Assembly (NCBI GenBank): GCA_029931535.1
Contig: JAQPZY010001675.1
Span: forward strand, 5,955,501 to 6,019,500
Direction of reading: 5' to 3'
Origin: Margaritifera margaritifera
Lineage: Eukaryota; Mollusca; Bivalvia; Unionida; Margaritiferidae
Length of the DNA: 64,000 nucleotides
Each line of letters opens with the position of its first letter. Positions within the stretch are counted from its first letter, which is position 1. Below are positions 45,425 through 56,117 of the stretch, piece by piece. The translations under genes and the position numbers were made by a program. The notes beneath the pieces were generated by a model. That model was not told the DNA's origin and made no database searches. It saw only the letters and a list, made by a program, of their open reading frames with translations.

Positions 45425-45650
45425 GCACTCACCTTTACAGATCACTAACACATCTCACCTCTGTCCACAGGAGTTCAAGTCTTGGCTCGACAAATGTGGG
45501 TATGTAAGAAAGCTTGCCAGTAGCTTCCCATGGGTTGGTGATTCTTCCCAGGGTTTCCCCCCACCAAATATACTGGTCACCATGCATAGCCTATCATGTG
45601 CTGAAAAATGGCATTAAACCACACAAAACCAAAACCAAAAATATCTGTCC
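45425..45650 (+). mobile_element. SINE with V-like 3' domain
   Basis: A B-box-like GAGTTCAAGTCTTGGCTCGA is followed by ATGTGGGTATGTAAGAAAGC and then GGGTTTCCCCCCACCAAATA, CTGGTCACC, and GGCATTAAACCACACAAAAC before an A/C-rich tail. The block GGTTTCCCCCCACC...GGC(A/G)TTAAAC is typical of V-domain SINEs widespread in molluscs and other lophotrochozoans. The A box is not clear, so the 5' end is uncertain. Confidence 0.65.
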
Positions 45651-46434
45651 ATTTAGTTAAACAGCATTCAGAATAAAGGGATTCACACTTGCTAAATGTT
45701 CTCAATTCTGCCTTTGTATATTTAAACATTCCATGACTTATGCACATTTTTCACGTAGGAGAAAATCACAGATTTCAAACAGAACTGAACATTGTGGATT
45801 TTAACAATTAAATTATTGTTTTGTTGGTGTACACTATAAAATTGATGATTTGTACTCAACACAATAAATGTTTTAAATGACAATGTTCGTTTGATTGGTG
45901 ATCAGATTGTGTTCCAGAATGGCTCTTTAAATGCACATTTTAACATATAACAAATGCACAGGTGATCCAGTATGTGACATTAAACATGTTGGCAAAATTA
46001 ATCCTAACATGATAATCTGACAGCTTAGGATTCATAATTAGTAATCAATTTTACCTAAAAGTTTTTCATGAAACTTTCCAAGTCTAGAAATATCAGCAGT
46101 ACTTATAAACTCATTGAAAAACAGAAGTAGATTCCATGGTAACTTCAAAAACAAATATGATTGTGGAAGTAAGATTCCAGAAATGATGGCACAAACTTGT
46201 CAACATTGTTACATAAGTGAGAGTGGCAATTCAGTAAAAAAAGAATAGAGTAGAATTTATTTGGACAAGACAGAGTACCTTTTTAAGTTTTTATACAAGT
46301 AAATGTGCAAAATGACATCTCTCCTTTACTTTCAATAACCCTGCAATAATGTATAAAATGCAAGTTAATCTGTGGTGCACCCAGATTTTCTGTCACCGGT
46401 GCGCCAAGGCAAACAAATTTAATTTCAAATACTG

Positions 46435-46436
<2 letters not shown>

Positions 46437-46491
<55 letters not shown>
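46437..46491. repeat. (TA)n microsatellite
   Basis: About 26 TA dinucleotides followed by TGTGTGTG. Open frames across it on both strands are artefacts. Confidence 0.95.
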
Positions 46492-46498
<7 letters not shown>

Positions 46499-46619
46499 AG
46501 GGTCATCATAGACACTGAAGTCCATGTAAATATATGCACATTTTTTATTACAAGATTTTATATATATATGATACATACACTGCTGCCTCTCTGCATGGTG
46601 AATTGATTAACATAGAGCT

Positions 46620-48114
46620 TGTCAACCACAGTGCTGTGTGAAAAACATTGGTTCTATTTCTTTTCTTTTTTTTCAAGCATGCAAGTATTTCATGGTTATC
46701 CCAAACAATCTAGAAAATATCCTCTACCTCTGTGACCACCTGTGGGCTAATGTATATAGAATAAGCTCAATTCACACTCATGCATGTCATAATAGGCATC
46801 TAATGTAACCAACCTTTTTGCCATGGAATGTGTTCCATGATGATGTTCTAGTTAAGAAAGTCTTGGACTTTTTGAACGAATGTCATTTAAATTAAAAATT
46901 GGACTTTTTATATTTTGAGGCTATTACCTTTTTTTGCTTTATCTTTGTTTTGTGTGCCTTTTTTGAAATACCTAAACTTACTCAGCACTGTGTAGCCAGG
47001 ATTGTGCTGATGTGCTTTTAAACCCGATTCAGTAAAATGTTGATTATCTGGATTATTAGCTTTACTATACAGACTACTGTGTTCCCTGAAATTTGTACTT
47101 ATTAAAATGTACATCTATAAATGAAACTAATTTGCCAATCACAGTGGCAACATAGAACAGAGCATAGTAACAGAAATCAGAAACAAGTACAATTCAATAT
47201 TAGCTTGTACAATTATAATTACAATTGTATTATAAATAAATAAATTATCTTTTTAAACTAAAACTAAATGTAATTAGGTGATAGGGAGGGAGAGTGTGAG
47301 ATACAGAGAAAGTTTATTGTCACTCTCAATTGTCGCCGAGTGCCGCTATAACAATATGTAATTTGTCGTACAGAAATTCCAAGCTAATCAAGCATGATTA
47401 AAGACTCACGATGGTTTGATAATAGGCATTCTGTAGTCCAAGCCTTTGTAATTAACTGTCGATCAATGATCAATGGTGACTTAATAGGTGATAAAAGTTA
47501 ATCACCTACTGATTCAGGTTTGAATAGAATCCGTGTCAGTCAAGTTACCTTGATCAAAGCCGTTTGACACGTAATAATATATTTTTTGTTTCAACTTTTT
47601 CTGCCCTTAAACATGTCAAATGTTTAATATTCACTTAATTACTGATACATATGCAAACACACAATGATCAGACCCATTTAATCCAGATAATTCCATTCAG
47701 TTCTACTTTTTGACCAAAATTTTATCATCCAGATGACCATTTATCCAGACAAAATCGGTGTTGCCTGATGGGTCTGGATTAGATTATTCTTCCGTTTTCA
47801 AAATAATAAAAAATCAGTCTATTTCTTAATAATGTTCTTGTTTGTGTGTTTTCTTTTAACCTTACTTTATTGTACAATAAAATTACAGCAAAGACACTGT
47901 TAACAAACCACTGTAAAATCACATTGTTACAAGATACAATTTTCATTAACAAAGGGAGACAATTCAATTTTGTTTTTGTTATTAGAAGCATTGTATGCCA
48001 GTAATGACACTGCAACAATTGTATGTCACATATATGCTGACTTTTACTGATATTGTGAAAATTTTGTGATAAACATATTATGATTTGACATGTAGTTCTT
48101 CATGATGATTTCAG
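46620..48114. other. intron sequence without recognisable features
   Basis: Near 47663-47783 AGACCCATTTAATCCAGATA and TCTGGATTAG are roughly inverted, possibly a MITE remnant. Otherwise nothing is supported. Confidence 0.4.
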
Positions 48115-48191
48115 GCCAGCAATCTGATGATGACCCTAAAAAGAAAGTGACTGTCAACATTCTCCAACGCATCATTGACATGTCTCAACAG
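48115..48191 (+). CDS. C2H2 zinc-finger protein, eleventh visible exon
   Basis: A 77-bp exon after TTCATGATGATTTCAG, ending at GTAAAC. It encodes GQQSDDDPKKKVTVNILQRI and IDMSQQ. The block KVTVNILQRIIDMSQQ is strongly hydrophobic-alternating and looks conserved; it could be an amphipathic helix. Phases fit both neighbours (two bases in, codon boundary out). No family domain is recognised, so function is unknown beyond belonging to the C-terminal part. Confidence 0.8.
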
Positions 48192-49059
48192 GTAAACTGG
48201 ATGCAGTACAAGTGTATTGACTCAATTAAAGCTTTTAACTTAGAAGATCAAAGTTTTATCACTTTGAAACCCAATCCATATTTGATTATATAGGTTTATA
48301 AAATTTACAGAATAATAAAAGATTACAACAGCTGTCAATTACCCTCTGAATGACCCTCCATGGAACATCTTTGTTACAATAGTGGCCCATCTCTTCTGAG
48401 ACCCCCTCAAGAGAAACCATCCCTGAAAAGAGGCTGTCTTATCCTGCATCAGTGTATTACATTTTTACCATGTTGTCCTCTTTATAATGGATTAATTTTC
48501 ATATAGCCCTCCTCCCTCCCCCCCCCCCTTTTATCTATTTCACATTTTATAGCCTAATAAGAATGGGTGAGGGCACTTTAGTAAAGTGTTTATAGGAAGC
48601 ATATGTTACACATTGGAAACAATCATTGTTTATCAGTTTAGCATTAATTTCATTGATGTACAAATCTGAGCATTCATTAAAGTAAAAGGATTCAATATAT
48701 TCCTTTGGAAATGTAAACACCTATCCAACATTTTAACCTATTTTATCTGGAGTTAAACTGCCTCTGGTTGAATCTGAAACACATGAATATAGGTCCTTGT
48801 TCTTTTCTTGAGGAACACCACTTCAGATAACACACTTTCCATGAGAATAAATTTTATATCAATTTGGTAAGATGGCGGAATTCACAAAACTTTCATTCCC
48901 TTTTATAGAAGTATAGTTTTAAAAATATTTTTAATACCAATAAACTCATTGTTGACATTTTTGTTGTGAATGTGATAATGTAACCAGCTATGTGAAAATT
49001 CAATAATACTAGATATTATGCTTTGCAAATATTTTTAACATTTTTTCCTGTTTTTTTAG

Positions 49060-49332
49060 GGAGCCTTTGGACCAAAGCAGATAACCATCCAGTCAGAAGA
49101 TGGACAGATGGTGTCAGTCAATCCGGAGACAATTATTGTTCAGCAGAATGGAGATGAACTACAGTTGGTAACAAACAGTGGCACAGAGATCGATGGAAAC
49201 CAGTATGTCATTCAGTATGTGGCTCCTGAGGAGACCACTGTTGAGAGCCTCAACATGATTGAAATTCAGGCAGATGATATCCCCACCATTCAGGAACCTC
49301 AGGATGTCATGACAGTAGTAGCCAATCAGTGA
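49060..49332 (+). CDS. C2H2 zinc-finger protein, last exon and stop
   Basis: The exon follows CCTGTTTTTTTAG. It encodes 90 residues, beginning GAFGPKQITIQSEDGQMVSV, then NPETIIVQQNGDELQLVTNS, then QYVIQYVAPEETTVESLNMI and ending DVMTVVANQ followed by TGA. Alternating Val/Ile/Gln runs with acidic residues are common at the ends of large C2H2 regulators such as ZNF335. Immediately after the stop, AATCAGTGAGACACCA is repeated 56 bp later, a short duplication of the stop region. The first likely polyadenylation signal is AATAAA at 50513. Confidence 0.9.
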   Translation, partial: GAFGPKQITIQSEDGQMVSVNPETIIVQQNGDELQLVTNSGTEIDGNQYVIQYVAPEETTVESLNMIEIQADDIPTIQEPQDVMTVVANQ

Positions 49333-50520
49333 GACACCAATATTTTTCATCATGATCATTTTGTGACAGCGGTGACCATTCAGTGAGACACCAGTGTGAT
49401 TAATATGACCGTTTTATGACGGGAAAGACTACTGTGAAATTCACAGTTTTGTGTGCATTTCGTGGTTGCAACCAACCACAAATTTAATGACCCAATGAAG
49501 AGCAATTCTTCTGAGGAAACAAAGGGTACCCTTTCACAATCCACAAAATTATGTACCAACAAAAACGTCATTTTTCACCAAACGATGATAATTGATACCT
49601 ATGAAAAAAAATGAATTCACAAGTACCCGACTCTGAACAATGAAGGCTCAAATTTGCCCTAAAAAAATATGCTGGCAGATCAGGGTCTAAGTTGTACACA
49701 TGAAATCATACATAGAACAAACACTGTAGACCCTGATCTGCATTATGAGATGCCAGATCTTGGTGTATGCCATTTTCATGTGCATGTACATTGGACATTA
49801 GCATGTATGGTATTAGCTAGAGTCGACAAGTGTTGAAGAAAAATCATAAGACAACACTTTGCCAGTTCTTTCTTTGTGAATAGTAGTAAATGATAAATGT
49901 AAATATTATGGTTAAAATAGGTAGACATTAAAGTATGATATTATTTCACAATAGTTATGAATGATAACCAGAATGGTAACAAATGGAAATTTAGAGTTTA
50001 ATAGATGTACTGCAAACAAGCAAGCAATGCAGAAATTACTGTATTAAAGAAGTTTTCTTCCTCTGGGCAGTCAGATGTAACTCTTCATAGGTTTTCAAAA
50101 TGTTTGAATACTTTTTACAATGTTTCCACAACATACTTGTTTAAGACATTGACCTTTTTAATTTTTATCTATTATGACTTTACAGCACCCGGACCTCTCC
50201 GTGTTCAGAAATTTTGTATGCTTCTATATAATCGAAGTTTCCTCCGACTTTTCCCACCCTGTTAAATATTTGGACAGTTATGTTGGGTGGGAGGTCAGAG
50301 TGCATCTGCTATCAAAAACATGGGGTGGGAAAGGTAAGATGGAACTTGGAGTAGGTACTCTATACTATATATTTCTAGCAAGTATAGGTGCATGCAAAGG
50401 CTACAGACTTATTTGCTTGTTTGGACTCTCATTGCTGCTTTAGAATAGTATGCGGCAACATGGTATTAGTATTTACCATATAGAGCAGCCATCAAGTTTG
50501 AGGGATAATTGTAATAAATG
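49333..50520 (+). other. probable 3' untranslated region of the zinc-finger gene
   Basis: AATAAA occurs at 50513-50518 after a non-coding stretch. This gives a possible 3' UTR of about 1.2 kb. The UTR would include double-palindrome copy E at about 49670-49800. The true cleavage site cannot be read from sequence alone. Confidence 0.35.
49670..49800 (+). mobile_element. double-palindrome MITE, copy E (degenerate)
   Basis: GCTGGCAGATCAGGGTCTAA, ATAGAACAAACA, GTAGACCCTGATCTGCATTA and GCCAGATCTTGGTGTATGCC preserve core blocks of the family, but termini are lost and palindromes are broken. Confidence 0.6.
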
Positions 50521-51640
50521 GAAGTAAATTATAGCTCCATCATTCAGTTCATTTCTAGTTATGTTATTGGTATTACACATTTAATTATGCCCCCATTGCT
50601 TATAGTTGGGGCAGTTAGACTGGTTCTGTCCATTCATCTGTACATCCATATATGTTTGTTAGCAGGATTACTGACCAAGACAAATGAAATACTGTTGGCA
50701 TGTTTCTATCCATGTGTAGATAACCCAATTATTTTCATTACATTTGATAGTTTAGGCCTTCTAGACAATAAATGTCCACCTTTGACCTTTTGTTTTTGGA
50801 CACTTGACATTAACACTAAGGTCCATGATGTAACAGTCTTATAGGATTTCAGAGCTGGTAATTTACGATACAATTGAATCTTTAACATAAGACACATTAC
50901 TGAGGAATTCTACAGTTAAGTTCACCAACCATTTCTTAGCACACCAGCAATATGAAGAGCAGCTTGGGTGGTGTTTATTGTTTATTGTTTATTGCCCTGG
51001 TGAAAATATCAAAGCTGCACAGGGTATATAAATGCCAGATTCAGCAAAGCTTAACTTGCCAGTTTATTAAATATTTAGTTCCTAAAAGTCAAATCTGTAA
51101 TACTAAAATTCGCAAGTGAATTCTGAGTGTCACTACTCCTCCTAGATGCAGACAGCTCAAATCTCCATTCTGTTTCGAACATTCTCCCACGTATTGTAGT
51201 TGAACATGTAGAATTATCACCTCTGATTTTTTAGAGTTTGTAACACATTGTTTACATTAATTTGACCACATAATGCTGAATCCAGTCCAGTCACACAGTT
51301 CAGTTACTGAGAGCTCTTGATTTAGAGTTCCAAATGTACTGGACTCAGTAATTTTAAATTGAGTCACAAAGAATTCTGTGTGGGACAGTTTTTCAAGTTC
51401 CCATCAAAGACATGGTATGTGCGGGACTGGTGATGTAACAAGATGGTAGAGAAGAATACACATCTCTAATACCCAAAGTGGAAGAATTTATTTAATTTAC
51501 ATAAAACTCATAAAAGAACAGTGCTGTGAATGAGGTTGTACATGAATCTCAACTGTTTAATTATAAAAGGGTACATATATTGAGAAATGTATTTCAAAGA
51601 ACACAGTTCCATAACAAAATCAAGTACTTGGGAATCCTAC
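50521..51640. other. intergenic sequence without recognisable features
   Basis: A TTTATTGTTTATTGTTTATT stretch at about 50980 is the only notable simple sequence. No gene is supported. Confidence 0.4.
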
Positions 51641-53173
51641 TACAGTCCTACCCGTTTATGTCGACATCCTTGGGCCCGAGGAAATATTGTCGACATAAGC
51701 GGATGTCGAGATAAGTGTTGGGGGGGGGGGGACCTGTCGTCAGTGAGCAGGATTTACACTTTGAGAAAACAAACAATGGAAATTTTGAGTACATGAAGAC
51801 AAAACCAGTGTGAAATACACTTCTATATTGACAAATTACATTTTGGTTACCTTTATGTAATAAAATCCACAATTCATTAAGTGCATGTATATGAAAAATC
51901 CATGAATTCGTGTACGGGTATCATGTTAGAAAATGTATGCACATCCTGATAGGAAACACATGTATAAAAAATGGTTGTCATTTGATCTAACACGTCTACA
52001 CAATTCACTATGACAATCATTGTCACCAGTAGCACATGGTTGCATAGTTGTTATTTACATGCTACAAAGTACATGTACATGTACTTAAATTGGCCTAGAT
52101 TTTGGTCAGCCTGAAACAATACATGTTCCCATCTTACTGAGGCTACCAAGGGGATGGGGCTATTCACAGGGAAATTAAAACATGTATTTATTTACGGAAG
52201 TCATCGTGAAAAGTATATAAAATTGAACAAGAGATATGCGGCTGATATGATTAATTTACCTTCAACGTAGCCTTTCTTTATAGACTCAGCAGCTTTCATC
52301 CATCTAGACCAACAAGTTGTTCTCCTCCTATTTTTTTTTTTTACTGGTCCGTCACCAGGAAAAAAAAAATTAAAAAAAATAAGGCAGAGAACAACTTGTT
52401 GGTTTATCATCCATCCTGACAAGGTGTTATGTTTAAGTGAAAAGTTTTCACAGACATCTTTGCGAGATGCCCCACCTTCAACTTCCTTAACAGCCATATA
52501 TTTAGTTTCCACAGACTGTAAATTTAATCTGCGTTTTACGCTGCCGTTGGTAGCCATCGTAAACATAAATAAAATTAAAAAGGAAACTTTCACAGCACAA
52601 TAAACTTGTTTTAATCACCGATCACTTTGGAAAATGCAACAATCGATCAGATTTCATTGCTTTTATTCAAGTTTGGTGATGATTTTTTTTTAATGAAGGG
52701 TGGATTGTTTTTATTGAACATTGTAACTGGCTTGCTTTGATGAAGGGTACATGTGTTATTTAAGTCGCCGGGAGAAGGCAACTTCATAGGACCAAACAAA
52801 AGCCAGTTTTTTAATCCACCGAGACATTAAAGCCTGGCGGCAAGATCAACTAATTGTTGAACAAAGTACAGGTTGGAACTTGCCGCTTGTCTACATAAAT
52901 GATTCGGTGGCAAAATTAAAGCTTTGCGGCAAGATCAACTAATTGTTGAACAAAGTATGGGTCAGAACTGGCAGCTTGTCGACATAAATGATTAGAAAAC
53001 AAAGGATTTGTTCAAGCTTCTGTTGACATGTACGTTTATTTTTTATCTCGACGTCGACACAAGCATGACAAATTTGGTAGTAATAGTAGACCAAGGGACC
53101 GGGACTTTGCTTTTTTGTCGACATAGGCGGCTTGTCGACAAAAGTGATGTCGATATAAGTGGGTAGGACTGTA
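51641..53173 (-). mobile_element. pogo/Tigger-like element, internally deleted
   Basis: Left end TACAGTCCTACCCGTTTATG and right end ATAAGTGGGTAGGACTGTA are inverted repeats (TA target plus CAGTCCTACCC). Subterminal GTCGACAT and GTCGATAT motifs are also mirrored. The interior holds the N-terminal part of a pogo-type transposase on the minus strand and a 101-bp duplication (GCGGCAAGATCAACTAATTG at about 52840 and 52930). The catalytic domain is missing, so this is a non-autonomous derivative of 1533 bp. Confidence 0.85.
52201..52593 (-). pseudogene. pogo/Tigger-type transposase N-terminal fragment (CENP-B-like helix-turn-helix)
   Basis: The minus-strand frame contains MATNGSVKRRLNLQSVETKY, then MAVKEVEGGASRKDVCENFS and LKHNTLSGWM. 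This is the pattern of the CENP-B/pogo N-terminal helix-turn-helix (basic start, a K-E-V-E-G-G-A-S turn and N-T-L-S-x-W recognition helix). A poly-A/T rich insertion (GGACCAG..TTTTTT at 52320-52390) and a second short block WMKAAESIKKGYVEG follow. The DDE catalytic domain is absent. It lies within the TIR element 51641-53173. Confidence 0.8.
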
Positions 53174-54480
53174 CTCACATAATTTGATCTCAAGTGAACT
53201 ATCCATTACTCGGTGCAGAATTCCAAATCAAGTGTGATTTGCAGTGCAAGGCAAGAGCATCTCTGCTGTCTGTTTTCATATTTAGATACAACGTTTGAGC
53301 CTGAAGAAACCAGATGCATACTAGATAGAAAGGTTGCTGAACAGCAAGTGTTCCCCCAGTTTTGGCAAATGGCTGTTATTAGTTTAATGATCATGACTCA
53401 TACCCAGTATAGCCATTTCAGCATGTGCCATTTGGTTGGGTCTTCTTTGTTTTGTTGTTAACATTGATTTTGAGACATGAAAGTTAATATTCTTTTGAAA
53501 ACTTGCAGCTTTGCCACACCTGGTATTAAACTGGCAATGAACTATTAAGAGTTGTTTTTAAACTTTAAAACAAAGTGTTATAATTAAATTAGCATGAATG
53601 CATCAACAATAAAGGTATCCGGACACTTCACCATAAAAATATCAGGACATGTCACCATAAAGGTATCGGGACACTTCACCCCATACTAAAGTCACCCAAG
53701 ATGCACTCACCCGATCATTTTTTTTTTAAACTTGCCTCATATCCATTTTCTACTGGCCTACATACTTTCAAGTCACCCCACATTATGCTGATTTGTATTT
53801 TTAAATTTCAGCATATTCTGTCAATTATGGGGTGAAGTGGCAAATAATTCACCATAAACAGAATTTTTTGTTCCTGTTTGAATTGTCAAAATTGTTTCAC
53901 TCTTTTGTGTGATAAAGCTTCCAAATAATGATGAATATTTGTATCTGTGCTTGAAGCTAGGGCACAAGAAAAATCCAAGAGGGTGTCCGACTCTTAATCA
54001 GTTAACTTACCCTATACATGTAGCTATTCAGTCTGTGTTGTTTATAGTCACCCAAGGCAGTATACAGAACTGTTGTTTAATCCATTTTGAATAAGCATAT
54101 ACTGTGATCAAAAGGCTATATACATGACTGTAGAGTACATGATTTCCAAAAACTATACAAGTCCTGTAATTGTACCAAAATTAGGACCGTCTTGAATAAT
54201 TGTTTTTTGTTCAAAGAAAATGTATGTAGAAAATTTCTTTACCGTTTTTTTTACCCAAGATAATAATATCTAAATCATAAAATATTTATATTTCCTCATT
54301 TATATTTGGAAACAAAGTCTTCTGCACAAGAAAGTTCATATCTTGTGTGACGCTGATTGTGTAAGATGAGTTATCTGCATGAACATGTTTTGTGTTCATT
54401 TTTAAACCAAGTAAAATTATACATTACCTCCAATTTTTTTAAACAAGATTGTTAGTAATAACTGAAAGTATACAAATTAG
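53174..54480. other. intergenic sequence, a short repeat only
   Basis: At about 53610-53690 AAAGGTATCGGGACACTTCA-type blocks recur three times at a spacing of about 26 bp. Otherwise nothing is supported. Confidence 0.5.
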
Positions 54481-54484
54481 AATG

Positions 54485-54910
54485 ATGCATATACATGACA
54501 GTCATGCACACAGCATGCCACAAGTATATAAATGACATCTGTGTACATAGCCAGTCAAAAGTGTGTACGTGAGTCATACATCTAGCCTGTCAACAAGATG
54601 TGTTTATTACAGTTGTGTACATAGACAGTCAAAAATGTGTACATAACAGTTGTGTACATAGCCATTCAGAAATATGTACATGGCAGTTGTGTACATAGCC
54701 AGTCAAAAATATGTACACGACAGTTGTGTACATAGCCAGTCAAAAATATGCACATAAGTCATGCATATAGCCTGGCAAAAATGTGTTCATAGCTATTCAA
54801 AAATGTGTTCATTTGGTTGTGTACATAGCCTATAAAAAAATGTGTACATGACAGTCATGCACATAGCCTGTCAAAAAATGTGTACATCACAGTTGTGTAC
54901 ATAGCCAGTC
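54485..54910 (+). repeat. degenerate tandem repeat, about 36-45 bp units
   Basis: Blocks GTTGTGTACATAGCCAGTCA and AAAATGTGTACAT(GACA) recur about ten times with variable spacing. Confidence 0.85.
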
Positions 54911-55264
54911 CATTTTATAATCCTCATTTATTTTGTTGTACAAGTTTGTGGTGCTGTAAAATATATAATTTTATAAAATTGTGTCCTTAATCAAAGATCC
55001 AGATAAGATATGAATCTTCATAAATGCTATTTATGGGACATAACAGTGATTTAATTCAACACACCTGCAAGAAATGCAGGTTCCCTTATTGTAAATACAA
55101 AATCATGATATCTTCATACCAGAATCTAAACTTTATGTGCAGAAACCATCATTTTCATATTAGAATTACCATGACCAGGATCTCTGACTCCCAGAATCTA
55201 TAGGTTTCTCTATTAGTATAAGTTTAAGCTATCTACAAATTGTTGTCAAAAAACTTACCCCATG

Positions 55265-55620
55265 ACAAAAGTTATTCTGCAAAAACGATTTTTCTTTGAG
55301 CCACAATGACATTGACCTTTTAACCCCACAATCAATAGGCCTCTTTCATACCTTAAAAGCAGGCCCTCCACAAACTTTGGTAAAGGCATGTGGTCAGGAA
55401 CTAAAGTTGTTGTGCAAAAAAAATCTTCTTTCAGTCAATGACCTTGACTTCAGAATTTATAGGGTTCTTTCCTCCTGACCCTAAGTACAAGCCATTCACA
55501 AACTTTGTTTACCTTAGAAAGTGGACAGTTTGAGTTATTGTGCAAACACAAAATTGGTAAGAGATGGATGGACAGACATCATCATAACATAATTTGCTCC
55601 ACCTTATGGCAGGCATACAA
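55265..55620 (-). repeat. reverse copy of the 39611-41940 repeat family
   Basis: Ends at the right with ACATCATCATAACATAATTT and GCTCCACCTTATGGCAGGCA, the reverse complement of 39611-39650. Internally it has AGCCATTCACAAACTTTG and CAATGACCTTGACTT, as in that family. Confidence 0.75.
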
Positions 55621-55639
55621 AACTGCTTAACCTAGGTAA

Positions 55640-56010
55640 ATTTCGATTTTCAATGCATGTTCATGTGCACATGTAAATAACCCGATTAGATTTTTATGCC
55701 ATTTAAACATTTATTTACAAACTTCATTATGTGTCTGCACTGTCTGGACTTGCACTTTTCAGTTCTGCAGTGGGCATATACATTTTTACAAACAAAATAA
55801 TTTAGTTTGAATTGAACTTCCCTCAAAGAAAACACCCATGACCACAATCCATTCTATTTTGTTGCTTTTATTTTCTTCATCATAACCAAATTTTTTTTTA
55901 CAAATATAAAAATTCAGACAAATGTATTTAAGTTCCTTTTGGTATAGGTCAGACCATTCAAATATGTACAGAAATACTGATAAATAGATAAAGATTTTTT
56001 GCAGTGGGAC
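55640..56010. repeat. dispersed repeat related to 57400-57600
   Basis: ATGTGCACATGTAAATAACC, GATTAGATTTTTATGCCA and GCAGTGGGCATATACATTTT have counterparts (GTGCATATGTAGATGATCC, AATTTTATGCCACTAAA, CAGTTGGGGCATGTGTATTTT) at 57450-57580. Confidence 0.55.
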
Positions 56011-56117
56011 CATCTTGATTTGTACATCAGTTTGTTGTCCAAAAAAAAGCTTGTTAACACGATTTTTCAGGACCTACTTGATAAAATTTTGTAAGCATGT
56101 TGGTATGCCTATGCATA

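Larger units (their letters stand above)
652..49332 (+). other. gene span: multi-exon C2H2 zinc-finger protein, ZNF335-like (tentative)
   Basis: Twelve exons in the window encode about 640 residues. Eleven fingers are visible: one isolated (exon 652), then fingers 2-5 (14235-23822), a basic linker, fingers 6-11 (26267-39581), and a finger-free tail of about 170 residues. Almost all introns carry satellites or transposons, yet every phase fits and no exon has a stop, so the gene is probably active. It should be a nuclear DNA-binding regulator. The arrangement (lone N-terminal finger, acidic spacer of about 200 residues, finger cluster, long Val/Gln-rich tail) is my reason to propose ZNF335/NIF-1. 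The number of fingers is lower than I would expect for that protein, so another C2H2 family remains possible. The N-terminus lies left of the window. Confidence 0.75.

Noticed and set aside
46283..46606. Open frames rich in Ile-Tyr
   Set aside because: They cross a TA microsatellite and have no other content.
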